Below, in pieces: positions 36,928 to 44,663 of a stretch of 64,000 nucleotides of DNA (positions are counted from its first letter, which is position 1; the number at the start of each line of letters is the position of its first letter). The DNA is from Brachyspira sp949287565 (GTDB taxonomy: Bacteria; Spirochaetota; Brachyspiria; Brachyspirales; Brachyspiraceae), in NCBI RefSeq assembly GCF_036997615.1, contig NZ_JAWLQA010000010.1; one strand, 5' to 3'. The notes under the pieces were generated by a model, which was given only the letters and a program-made list of their open reading frames with translations, was not told the DNA's origin and searched no databases. A program made the position numbers and the translations under genes.

Positions 36928-38229
36928 ATGTCTATTATTAACTACTTTTTTGAAAAGCATATAGAAAGATGTAAAAAAGAATTGGAAAATTTTGAGAATA
37001 ATAAATTTAAAGAAGTAAGAGAAGATTTAAAAGTAGAAACAAGAAAATACATAGAAAAAATAAATAATTTTTTTAGCAGTATTGATGCTGAGAGTGGTAC
37101 TGATTTTAACGGCTTCAATAAAAAAATAAAAACTTTTAATGAAGAACTAAACAGAATAATGAAAGCAAGCGCCAATATATCAACATTGGTTTATGTAATA
37201 CAAAATGTAAGCGAAGATGATTTTTACACATATACAGATTTTATTAGTAGTTTTTCTTATGATGAAAATAAATTTAACAATGCAAGTGAAAGAGATATAA
37301 AATACTTAAAATTACTAGATAAATATTTACAAAAAATAAATGATGATTTTGAAGTTTATAAGGAAAGAGGCGATTTAAGATCAGATCTTGGACTCTATAA
37401 TGAAGCAATAGATGATTATAAAAAAGCATTAGAATTAAACCCTAATTATGATGAAGCTAAAAATGCATTAGAAGAAATTGATAAAAAACTAACAAATATA
37501 AAAATTATTAATGGAGATAAAACTAATAATGATGTAAAAGTTAGCAATACACAAAATAAAGAAAGTGAAAAATATTATGAAGAAGGTGTTAATTATCATA
37601 AAAAAAGTAAATGGAAAAAAACTGTACAGTCTTTTGATAAGGCTATAGAACTAGATAATACTAAGTCAAAATATTATAGTGCAAGAGGCAGAGCAAAAAA
37701 CGGCTTAAGACAATATGAAGAGGCAAAAAAAGATGCATATAAAGCTTTAGAATTGGATAAAAATAATGCAGAAAGCTATTTAGTATTTGGATATATAAAT
37801 TTAGAGTTACATCAATATTTTGAAGCTATTAAGGATTATGACAAAGCTATAGAGTTAGACAATAATAATAGTTATGCTTACAACGGCAGAGGACTTGCTA
37901 AATATAATTTAGGACAGTATAAAGAAGCGTTAAAAGATTATAATAAAGCAATAGAGTTAGACAATAATAATAGTTATGCTTACAACGGCAGAGGACTTGC
38001 TAAATATAATTTAGGTCAGTATGAAGAAGCGATTAAAGATTATGATAAGGCTATAGAATTAGACCCTAATAATAGTTATGCTTATAATAACAGAGGAGTG
38101 TCTAAAGAAAATTTAGGACAGTATCAAGAAGCATTAAAAGACTATCAAAAGGCTTTGGAATTAGACCCCAATAATAATATAGCTAGAGAAAATATAAAAA
38201 ATATTCAAAATCAATATGGTTTGAGATAA
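36928..38229 (+). CDS. TPR-repeat protein with recently duplicated repeats
   Basis: 433 residues from ATG 36928, with AGGA eight bases before it (TTG 36922 is weaker). The first 130 residues are a helical N-terminal region (KKELENFENNKFKEVREDLK) without repeats, then TPR units from about residue 150 to the end. Three consecutive units are almost identical in DNA as well as protein (starting about 37853, 37955 and 38057, 102-base period), each reading LD.NNSYAYN.RG..K.NLGQY.EA. Near-identity at DNA level indicates recent tandem duplication, so copy number may vary between strains. No other domain seen. Confidence 0.75.
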   Translation: MSIINYFFEKHIERCKKELENFENNKFKEVREDLKVETRKYIEKINNFFSSIDAESGTDFNGFNKKIKTFNEELNRIMKASANISTLVYVIQNVSEDDFYTYTDFISSFSYDENKFNNASERDIKYLKLLDKYLQKINDDFEVYKERGDLRSDLGLYNEAIDDYKKALELNPNYDEAKNALEEIDKKLTNIKIINGDKTNNDVKVSNTQNKESEKYYEEGVNYHKKSKWKKTVQSFDKAIELDNTKSKYYSARGRAKNGLRQYEEAKKDAYKALELDKNNAESYLVFGYINLELHQYFEAIKDYDKAIELDNNNSYAYNGRGLAKYNLGQYKEALKDYNKAIELDNNNSYAYNGRGLAKYNLGQYEEAIKDYDKAIELDPNNSYAYNNRGVSKENLGQYQEALKDYQKALELDPNNNIARENIKNIQNQYGLR

Positions 38230-38280
38230 ACTTTATATTTTAAGAATATCTATTAAATATGGTATAAACCCTAGTTTTAG

Positions 38281-38355
38281 GTCAAAAATGCAGTTGTTTT
38301 GGTTCTTTTATACCAATAAAAGAACTGGGGTGCGGGGCAAAGCCCTGCAAATATT
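38281..38355. repeat. Family B repeat (minus orientation)
   Basis: On the minus strand: GCAGGGCTTTGCCCCGCACCCCAGTTCTTTTATTGG then AAAAGAACCAAAAC, the family B outline with a short insert. Flanked downstream by AATATAGTTGTTTAGGTATAT (also at 40489) and TATACTGAAAATTTTTAAG (38399-38417). Confidence 0.7.
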
Positions 38356-38449
38356 TTAAATTAAAAAAATATTTTGACAAAATATAGTTGTTTAGGTATA
38401 TACTGAAAATTTTTAAGTTTTTCAATTTTTAATTTTTATTTTTCTATTG

Positions 38450-38493
38450 TTTGATTTAGAAATTATAGCACCCGCACAAGCATTTATTAGATT
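38450..38493. repeat. Family A fragment
   Basis: GATTTAGAAATTATAGCACCCGCACAAGCATTTATTAG: the outer end of a right arm only. Confidence 0.5.
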
Positions 38494-38630
38494 AAAAAAA
38501 TTGTTTAAAGCAATGTAAATAAATTTAAGAATATAATAAAATTTGAATTACAAATTAATATATTGTACTAGTATAAAGATATATACAGAAATTATAAAAA
38601 GCAGTATTTTTGATTGTAAAAATATTGTAT

Positions 38631-38659
38631 TTGACATAATTTTTTATTTAATATATAGT
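38631..38659 (+). promoter_or_regulatory. Promoter of the Ycf46-like ATPase gene
   Basis: TTGACA (38631-38636, consensus), 17-base spacer, TATAGT (38654-38659), about 35 bases before the ATG. The rest of the 464-base gap upstream is covered by the repeats above. Confidence 0.55.
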
Positions 38660-38693
38660 TTTTTATATTATTTATTTTTATTTTGGGGGAATT

Positions 38694-40265
38694 ATGCTTA
38701 ATTTAAGTCTTTTAATACGTTCATCTATAAATATTATACAGATTATAAGCTATGAAACTATGCGTATAGAAGGACATATATCTCATACGGCTGCCGAATT
38801 AAAGAGAGATTGGTATAAATGGAATACTGCTTCAGGACTTAAAAAATTTGATAATAACAGCAAAAATTTTAGAATCATTGAAAATATGGAAGATAACAGA
38901 GCTGTTCTTGAGTGGTACGAAAGCGATGATGCTAAAAATTCTATAGTAATACTTGAAGAGTTTGATCTGCAATTAGGAGGATATAATGGAATGCAATGCA
39001 ATCCTTATTTAGTAAGTAAAATGCGAGATATTGCTATATCAAATTATTCGGATAGAACTTTGATACTTCTTCAAACTAAAAGAGGGCTTCCTTCAGAATT
39101 AGAAAAAGATGTTTATATAGTTGATGTTGATTTGCCTCAAAGAGAAGATTTGCAGGTAATATTCAGATCTACATGTAAAAAGTATAATATAAATCCCCAA
39201 GGCAATATAGAAAAAATAATAGATAGTGCATTAGGCTTAACAGTAATGGAGGCAGGACGTGCATTTTCAAAAGCTATAGTGCATACAGGACAATTAACAG
39301 AAAAAGAAATACCAATAATAATATCTGAGAAAGAAGCAATAATAAAAAACAGCGGACATTTAGAGTATTATCATCATAATGAAACATTAGACGATATAGG
39401 CGGACTCGATGTTTTAAAAAATTGGCTAAGAAGAAGAGGAAGAGCATTCGAGCAGGGTGCTAAAGATTATGGACTTGAAACACCTAGAGGAATATTACTT
39501 TTAGGAATACCTGGAACAGGAAAGAGTTTATGTGCAAAAGCAGTTGGGGCAGCTTGGCAGTTTCCTATTATTAAACTTGATATGGGAAAAATATTCGGCG
39601 GAATAGTAGGAGAGTCTGAAAGCAATATTAGAAAAGCTTTAAAAATAGCTGAGGCAGTTTCTCCTTCAGTACTTTGGATAGATGAGATTGAAAAAGGACT
39701 TTCCGGTATGCAGTCATCAGGTGCTACTGACGGAGGTACTACTTCAAGAGTATTAGGTACTTTTTTAACTTGGATGCAGGAGAAGAAAAAACCTGTATTT
39801 GTTGTTGCCACTGCAAATAATATATCAGGACTTCCTCCAGAGCTTTTAAGAAAGGGACGTGTTGATGAAATATTCTTTGTTGATTTGCCATTAAAGCCAG
39901 ACAGAGAAGAAATAATAAAAATACATTTAGGAAAATACAAAAGAGACTATAAAAATTTTGATATTTCAAAGATTGCTGATGAATGCGAATATTTCTCCGG
40001 TGCTGAAATAGAAGAAGCTATCAAAGAGGCATTATTCAGGGCATTTGACGAAGGAAAAGAAATAACAACAGAACATATAATAGAATCTATGAAAAAAACT
40101 TATCCTATATCAAAAACAATGAAAGAGAATATAAGCGACATGAGAAGATGGGCAAAAGCAAGAGCTGTACTAGCTTCATCTAATGCTTGGGAAGAGGATG
40201 AAGCTTCAAAAGGCAAACCTATACCTCAATTAAAACAAGAGCAGTATAATCCTTTTATTCAATAA
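38694..40265 (+). CDS. Ycf46-like AAA+ ATPase
   Basis: 523 residues with GGGGGA before the ATG. The C-terminal half is an AAA+ module: Walker A LLGIPGTGKS (G271-S278), then FGGIVGESESNIRKAL, Walker B VLWIDEIEKGLSG (about 326-337), sensor 1 VFVVATANNISGLPPELL and RKGRVDEIFFVDLP. The GESE.NIR.AL...VLWIDEIEKG run is the signature of Ycf46 ATPases. The N-terminal half (IRSSINIIQIISYETMRIE) is the matching receptor-like domain. Ycf46 proteins act as chaperone-like or regulatory ATPases; in cyanobacteria they are linked with photosynthesis control, which cannot apply here. The genes for DUF2997 and DUF1257, its usual neighbours, lie about 3 kb downstream. Partner proteins are unknown. Confidence 0.85.
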   Translation: MLNLSLLIRSSINIIQIISYETMRIEGHISHTAAELKRDWYKWNTASGLKKFDNNSKNFRIIENMEDNRAVLEWYESDDAKNSIVILEEFDLQLGGYNGMQCNPYLVSKMRDIAISNYSDRTLILLQTKRGLPSELEKDVYIVDVDLPQREDLQVIFRSTCKKYNINPQGNIEKIIDSALGLTVMEAGRAFSKAIVHTGQLTEKEIPIIISEKEAIIKNSGHLEYYHHNETLDDIGGLDVLKNWLRRRGRAFEQGAKDYGLETPRGILLLGIPGTGKSLCAKAVGAAWQFPIIKLDMGKIFGGIVGESESNIRKALKIAEAVSPSVLWIDEIEKGLSGMQSSGATDGGTTSRVLGTFLTWMQEKKKPVFVVATANNISGLPPELLRKGRVDEIFFVDLPLKPDREEIIKIHLGKYKRDYKNFDISKIADECEYFSGAEIEEAIKEALFRAFDEGKEITTEHIIESMKKTYPISKTMKENISDMRRWAKARAVLASSNAWEEDEASKGKPIPQLKQEQYNPFIQ

Positions 40266-40297
40266 TTGATTGATTAATAAGATTGTGAATTGTAATA

Positions 40298-40343
40298 TTG
40301 TATTAATGAATAGTTTTTTAACTTTTTCATTAATACAATTTTA
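40298..40343 (+). terminator. Terminator after the ATPase gene
   Basis: TTGTATTAATGAA (40298-40310) is fully complementary to TTCATTAATACAA (40326-40338), followed by TTTTATT. It separates the ATPase transcript from the rest of the locus, so the downstream genes need another promoter. Confidence 0.8.
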
Positions 40344-40358
40344 TTAAAGGAGTATTAA

Positions 40359-40478
40359 ATGCCTTTTTGGGGAACTATCAAACAGTTTAATAATATAAAA
40401 TATATAGCCCTTTTGCTTCTTTGGGGCACCAAAAGAAGTGGGGTATGGGGCAAAGCCCCAGAATATAAAAAAATATAA
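40359..40478 (+). pseudogene. Short ORF, possible remnant of a gene start running into a family B repeat
   Basis: AAAGGAG sits seven bases before an ATG that opens 39 codons (MPFWGTIKQFNNIKYIALLL...). The first ~20 codons look gene-like, but from about 40395 the sequence is a family B element, so the remaining residues are read-through of the repeat. I infer a repeat inserted into the 5' end of a small gene, or a chance ribosome site. No family is recognised. Confidence 0.35.
40395..40478. repeat. Family B repeat (minus orientation)
   Basis: On the minus strand: TGGGGCTTTGCCCCATACCCCACTTCTTTTGGTGCCCCAAAGAAGCAAAAGGGCTATATATTTT. This is the cleanest short copy: hairpin GGGGC-TTT-GCCCC, then CTTCTTTTG/CAAAGAAG arms, then the GGCTATAT tail. 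The remainder of the 361-base gap is AT-rich; AATATAGTTGTTTAGGTATAT follows at 40489. Confidence 0.75.
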
Positions 40479-40626
40479 TTTTATTTTTGATAAAATATAG
40501 TTGTTTAGGTATATTTTTAAAACAAATATTTTTATAAAAAAATTATTATTAAAATATAAACGTCAATTTTTGTCATAGGTATTAACTATAATTAAGTTAA
40601 ATAATAAATAATAGAGGTTTAACTTT

Positions 40627-41186
40627 ATGGATATTTTTGAAATTATTTGCAATGCTGTAGACAATTTTGATGACGGCTTTGAAAATGTTTTAGAGTCACT
40701 GAATGAAAAAATAGAAGGCAGTGAGAATAAATCAAGAAGGAGTTCATATAAAAATAATACTGATGTAAGAAATAATAAAAGAAATACAGCAAGAAGAAAA
40801 AATAATAATTTAGAAAATAATAGTATTTTAATTGATGTTGATAAAGAAATAAAAAAAGAAATAGAATATAATACATATAAATTAAAAGAAAATATAAAGT
40901 AGATTTAAAATTTAATGAAATAAAAGATTTTGATTATGCATCCAAAAAAAGCTATGAAGAATCTTGTACTGAATTACAAAATAATTTTAAAGATGAATTA
41001 AAAAAAATTGATAATATAAAAAATGATGAAGATTATAAAAATTATATAGAGAGCATAAATAAAATAATATGCTATATTAATAATCTTTATAAAAGTGCCT
41101 ATTACAAGAAAAACAATAAATCTTCTTTGGCATTTTTAATTGATGATGAAGATGAACAATTAGAATTAATAGAATATTTAAATTAA
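40627..41186 (+). CDS. First of three proteins with the DFDYASK C-terminal module; frameshifted
   Basis: The first frame (91 residues, AGAGG before the ATG) has an acidic N-terminus and a basic linker (KSRRSSYKNN, RKNNNLE) and stops at 40900. The second frame resumes at once with VDLKFNEIKDFDYASKKSYEES, and ends NNKSSLAFLIDDEDEQLELIEYLN at 41186. One extra A in the AAAG of 40896-40899 joins them into about 186 residues that match the neighbour at 41205 closely. So the gene is frameshifted in this sequence, by decay, phase variation or base-calling error. No domain of known function. Confidence 0.6.
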
Positions 41187-41204
41187 ATTTATGGAGAGTA
41201 AATT

Positions 41205-41879
41205 ATGAAAACTTCTTCTTATAAATCTATAGACGATACAATAAATGATTTAAAAAATGTATTTAATGAATTCAGCAATTCTAATAAAGAGGCATACTAT
41301 AATTTTATGGAATATGTTGATGATATAGAAGAGATAGCAAATAAAGTTGCAGATAATTTAAACTCTATAGCAGATGATATTAATGATATAACAGATAATT
41401 TATTTAATAATGATTATAGTCAGACAAAAAATGAATACACTAGAGAAAATAATAAAGAAAACAAAAATAAGAATGAAGTGAAAAAAGATAAGAGAAAAAT
41501 AAAAATACATTTAAAATACTTAAAAGAAAAAATAAATTCGGTAATAGATAAAAGCAAATTAAAATTAAATGAAATAAATGATATTATAAAAGATTTTGAT
41601 TATGCTTCTAAAAAGAGTTATGAAGATTCTGCAGCGGAACTTAAAAATAATTTAATTTATGATTTTAATAATATGGGTGAAGCAAAAACTTATAATGAAC
41701 TTGTTGATTTTTTGGAGAAATTTAATAAAGTTATAGATTATATAAACAATCTTTATAGAAGTGCTTATTATACTAAAAACAATAAATCTTCCTTAGCATT
41801 TTTAATAGATGATGAAGACGAAGAAGAACTCAATTTAATAGAAAAGCTAAATATAGAAGATTTCAAAAAAGAAAATTAA
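41205..41879 (+). CDS. Second DFDYASK-module protein (coiled-coil-like)
   Basis: 224 residues; GGAGAG before the ATG, 19 bases after the previous gene. The first 70 residues are helical and acidic (YKSIDDTINDLKNVFNEFSN, EDIEEIANKVADNLNSI-type heptads), then a Lys/Asn-rich linker (about 75-95), then the shared module from about residue 128: KDFDYASKKSYEDSAAELKN, a helix, INNLYRSAYYTKNNKSSLAFLIDDEDEEE. No enzyme motif. Its position between the Ycf46-like ATPase and DUF2997/DUF1257 suggests a structural or substrate subunit for that system. Confidence 0.7.
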   Translation: MKTSSYKSIDDTINDLKNVFNEFSNSNKEAYYNFMEYVDDIEEIANKVADNLNSIADDINDITDNLFNNDYSQTKNEYTRENNKENKNKNEVKKDKRKIKIHLKYLKEKINSVIDKSKLKLNEINDIIKDFDYASKKSYEDSAAELKNNLIYDFNNMGEAKTYNELVDFLEKFNKVIDYINNLYRSAYYTKNNKSSLAFLIDDEDEEELNLIEKLNIEDFKKEN

Positions 41880-41941
41880 AATTGAATTCTATTAAATATT
41901 ATATATAATATATGCGATATAAAATAAATGGAGTATGATAT

Positions 41942-43339
41942 ATGTCATTCTATGAAGAGATGTACTATAATTTACCAGAAAGTGAGAGAGAAACTTTTAT
42001 TAATAGCTTATCAGATGAAGATAGAAAATCATTAATGCTTGCATTAAATAAAAATAACCTTTGTTCAAATATATCATCTAAACATAAAAGTAGATTTGAT
42101 AATATTTATAATGAATTGAAAGATGAAAAAACAAAGAAATCATTTATTGATATTTTTTATTACTTAGATGAAGATAAAAGAGAAATATTATTAGATATTG
42201 TTTCTAATAATATTAATGATAAAAAAATTTCAGAAGAGTATAATAACCTAACTATTATAGCAGATATATTTGATCAGTATAAAGAAAAATTAAATAAATT
42301 TTTGAATTTAAGAAGATTTAGAAGAATATTACAATTTATTATTGACATAAACATTATAAAAGTTGTATCATCAATTTCTACAATATCATATAGCAATTTT
42401 AATAATTCAATTCTGTATATTGATTCACTTGAAAGTAAATATAACTATTATAAAAATAATAATGAAAAACTTCTTAATATGCTTTATAAATTTCCTGAAG
42501 AAAAAATAATATATTTCTTTGAAGAATTTGAAAAGAATTCAGAGTTTAAAGATTCAGAGTTTATAAAGATGTTTAGAGTAGTATTAAATATGGATATAGA
42601 TTTATTTTTATATATATTTAAAAATGTAAAAGAAGCAGATATAAATAATGTTATTAGGGATATTAGTTATGCTGGAGTATATAGATGGGAACCTTCTCTT
42701 TCTACTACAGATGAAAAAAAAACTATATTGGATTATTTGAATGATTCTTATCTTTATAGTAAGATTATTTATATATATCAATGTTTTTACTCTAAAGTAG
42801 AATCTTTCTTTTTCTTAAGAATCTTTGAGAGTATTGTTAATTTTCAAACTAAAAAGCTTATTGATATATTTGACAATTTAGATGAAAATATGCAGGATAG
42901 TGTAAATCATTTTTCATCAATTGTTGTGTTAGAAAAATTAGAAGATTATATAAATTTATTTTTAAATAAACAAGAAATAAATAAAAAATCTGAAGAAATT
43001 AAAGTTAATAGTAATATTAAATCTGATTGTAATACAAATATTGACAGTAATTTATATGTTGAATATGTATCAGAATGTAAAAATAAATTAGATTCTATAT
43101 TAGAACTTATAAAAAAATTTGATTATGCCTCTAAAGAAGATTATAGAAAATCATGTGAAGAAATAATGAATATTTTAGACTCTGAAAATATGAAGAATAA
43201 AGAAGAACTTAATAAAATTATAGATAATATAAATAGTATTTATAAAAATGTTTATTATAAATATTATGATAAATCATCACTTTCTTATAGAATGGATATT
43301 GAGGAAGAAGGTATTGACTATATAAGGCATATTAATTAA
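41942..43339 (+). CDS. Third DFDYASK-module protein, with a large helical N-terminus
   Basis: 465 residues; GGAG eight bases before the ATG. Residues 1-370 are an all-helical region unlike the two neighbours (NLPESERETFINSLSDEDRK, YLDEDKREILLDIVSN), perhaps a HEAT-like scaffold. Residues about 385-455 carry the shared module in a diverged form: KKFDYASKEDYRKSCEEI, INSIYKNVYYKYYDKSSLSYRMD. This third copy shows that the module is mobile across different N-terminal contexts. Function unknown. Confidence 0.65.
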   Translation: MSFYEEMYYNLPESERETFINSLSDEDRKSLMLALNKNNLCSNISSKHKSRFDNIYNELKDEKTKKSFIDIFYYLDEDKREILLDIVSNNINDKKISEEYNNLTIIADIFDQYKEKLNKFLNLRRFRRILQFIIDINIIKVVSSISTISYSNFNNSILYIDSLESKYNYYKNNNEKLLNMLYKFPEEKIIYFFEEFEKNSEFKDSEFIKMFRVVLNMDIDLFLYIFKNVKEADINNVIRDISYAGVYRWEPSLSTTDEKKTILDYLNDSYLYSKIIYIYQCFYSKVESFFFLRIFESIVNFQTKKLIDIFDNLDENMQDSVNHFSSIVVLEKLEDYINLFLNKQEINKKSEEIKVNSNIKSDCNTNIDSNLYVEYVSECKNKLDSILELIKKFDYASKEDYRKSCEEIMNILDSENMKNKEELNKIIDNINSIYKNVYYKYYDKSSLSYRMDIEEEGIDYIRHIN

Positions 43340-43417
43340 AAATTATGTTTGTATAATTTTTATTAGTAACAATAAAATTTTAAAGCGAGTTTATAGCTAG
43401 CAATAATAGGAGCAATT

Positions 43418-43624
43418 ATGAAAGAAGAAAGAATTACAATTACAATCAATGAGGATGGAAGCCTTAATGTGAAAACTGAAGGCTTAAAGGGCGAGGCTTG
43501 TTTAGATGAAGTTAATGCTTTGCTAGATGAGGTAGCAAACATAAAAGAAATTAAAAAGACTGATGAGTATAATCAAAGAATCAATACTCAAAATCAGAAT
43601 ATACAAAGAGGAGGAGTAAGATGA
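43418..43624 (+). CDS. DUF2997 protein
   Basis: 68 residues, AGGAG six bases before the ATG. ERITITINEDGSLNVKTEGLKGEACLDEVNALLDEV is the whole DUF2997 pattern: strand, DG, strand, then GLKG.(A/S)C before a helix. DUF2997 genes commonly sit beside DUF1257 and a Ycf46-like ATPase. Its last bases overlap the ATG of the DUF1257 gene (ATGA), so the two are translationally coupled. Function unknown. Confidence 0.8.
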   Translation: MKEERITITINEDGSLNVKTEGLKGEACLDEVNALLDEVANIKEIKKTDEYNQRINTQNQNIQRGGVR

Positions 43625-44031
43625 GCTGTTTGGTTAGAACTACTACACCTTTTATTAATGAAGAAATACTTTTAGAGGCTTTAAAAAACTGCGGTTATCA
43701 ATATGAACTTAAAGCAGATAAAATTTATATACCTTCTTTACATAGATACAGAAATACATATTTTAAATTAGTTAATGGCAAATATGTACTCAGTTATGAT
43801 AGTTATAATACTGAAATATCTTCAGTGTTGCAGAAATTGGAATTAGAATATAATAAAGTTTATGAAAGAAAATTAGAAGAAGAGAGAGAAAGACTTGAAA
43901 GAGAAAGACTTGCATTTATAGAGGCACAGAAAAAGGCCATTACAGAAAAAGCGAAGGCTAAAGGATACAGAGTAATGGAAGTAAAAAAAGATAATAAAAT
44001 TCAGCTTACATTAGTGAGAGAAGTAAGATAA
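43621..44031 (+). CDS. DUF1257 (Ycf35-like) protein
   Basis: 136 residues, overlapping DUF2997 by four bases. The N-terminus reads SCLVRTTTPFINEEILLEALKNCGY, like Ycf35, where 'l...L..aL..lGy' follows a short strand. The middle is beta-rich, and a charged helix (EEERERLERERLAFIEAQK) leads to EKAKAKGYRVMEVKKDNKI, the conserved end. Its stop is immediately followed by the ATG of the radical SAM gene with no gap. In other bacteria this trio, Ycf46/DUF2997/DUF1257, recurs as a unit. Function unknown. Confidence 0.75.
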   Translation: MSCLVRTTTPFINEEILLEALKNCGYQYELKADKIYIPSLHRYRNTYFKLVNGKYVLSYDSYNTEISSVLQKLELEYNKVYERKLEEERERLERERLAFIEAQKKAITEKAKAKGYRVMEVKKDNKIQLTLVREVR

Positions 44032-44601
44032 ATGCGTATAGCACATATTAATAATAGTTCTTCTATTTATGGTTTTGGAAATAGTTTTGTAATATGGACT
44101 CAAGGCTGTAAATTAAAATGCAAAGGCTGCTGGAATGAATCTATGCATGATTTTAATGGCGGCATTGAAATAAGCATAGAAGATTTAACTCATCAAATAA
44201 AATATTCTATTTCAAAATACAATATAGATAATGTTACTATATTAGGAGGAGAACCATTAGAACAATTAGAAGAACTTTTATTATTAATGCCGAATATAAA
44301 AGAGCTTAATCTTGGAATAATTCTTTATACAGGATACGAAAAAAAAGAAATTGAATCAAGCAATAAAATAAAAATAATGGAATATCCGGACATATTAATA
44401 TCAGGCAGATACATAGAAGAACAAAGAAATATTAATAATCATCTTTATGGTTCAGAAAATCAGCTAATGGAATTTTTAACAGACAGATATAAAAAAGAAG
44501 ATATAATAAATGGTACTTATGTTGAAATAGATATTGATGAAAATGGAAGTATTAATATGTATGGATATCCTGATGATTTTTTTGATTTATTGTATAAATA
44601 A
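44032..44601 (+). CDS. Small radical SAM (4Fe-4S single-cluster) activating-type enzyme
   Basis: 189 residues. CKLKCKGC places Cys26, Cys30 and Cys33 as a CxxxCxxC cluster that binds 4Fe-4S and SAM, within a QGC...W context typical of activases related to NrdG and PflA. GGEPLEQLEELLLL is the conserved GGEP motif. Starting directly after the DUF1257 stop, it is translationally coupled to it. A glycyl radical enzyme target is not visible in this window. It may modify a protein of this locus, perhaps one carrying the DFDYASK module, or may act on something encoded elsewhere. Ends at the terminator 44605. Confidence 0.85.
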   Translation: MRIAHINNSSSIYGFGNSFVIWTQGCKLKCKGCWNESMHDFNGGIEISIEDLTHQIKYSISKYNIDNVTILGGEPLEQLEELLLLMPNIKELNLGIILYTGYEKKEIESSNKIKIMEYPDILISGRYIEEQRNINNHLYGSENQLMEFLTDRYKKEDIINGTYVEIDIDENGSINMYGYPDDFFDLLYK

Positions 44602-44604
44602 TAA

Positions 44605-44640
44605 AAAAGCATGAGATTTTTATTATCCCATGCTTTTCTT
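44605..44640. terminator. Bidirectional terminator
   Basis: AAAGCATG pairs with CATGCTTT around AGATTTTTATTATCC; T-rich on both sides, ending the radical SAM gene and the minus-strand metQ. Confidence 0.85.
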
Positions 44641-44663
44641 TATATAATTCAAATTTTATTCAA

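Noticed and set aside
37850..38160. CRISPR array
   Set aside because: The 102-base period lies inside a continuous TPR coding frame with no unique spacers.
39467..39940. 157-residue minus-strand ORF inside the AAA+ ATPase gene
   Set aside because: It lies fully within a strongly supported ATPase gene on the other strand and has no ribosome site or recognisable domain; it is a codon-bias shadow.
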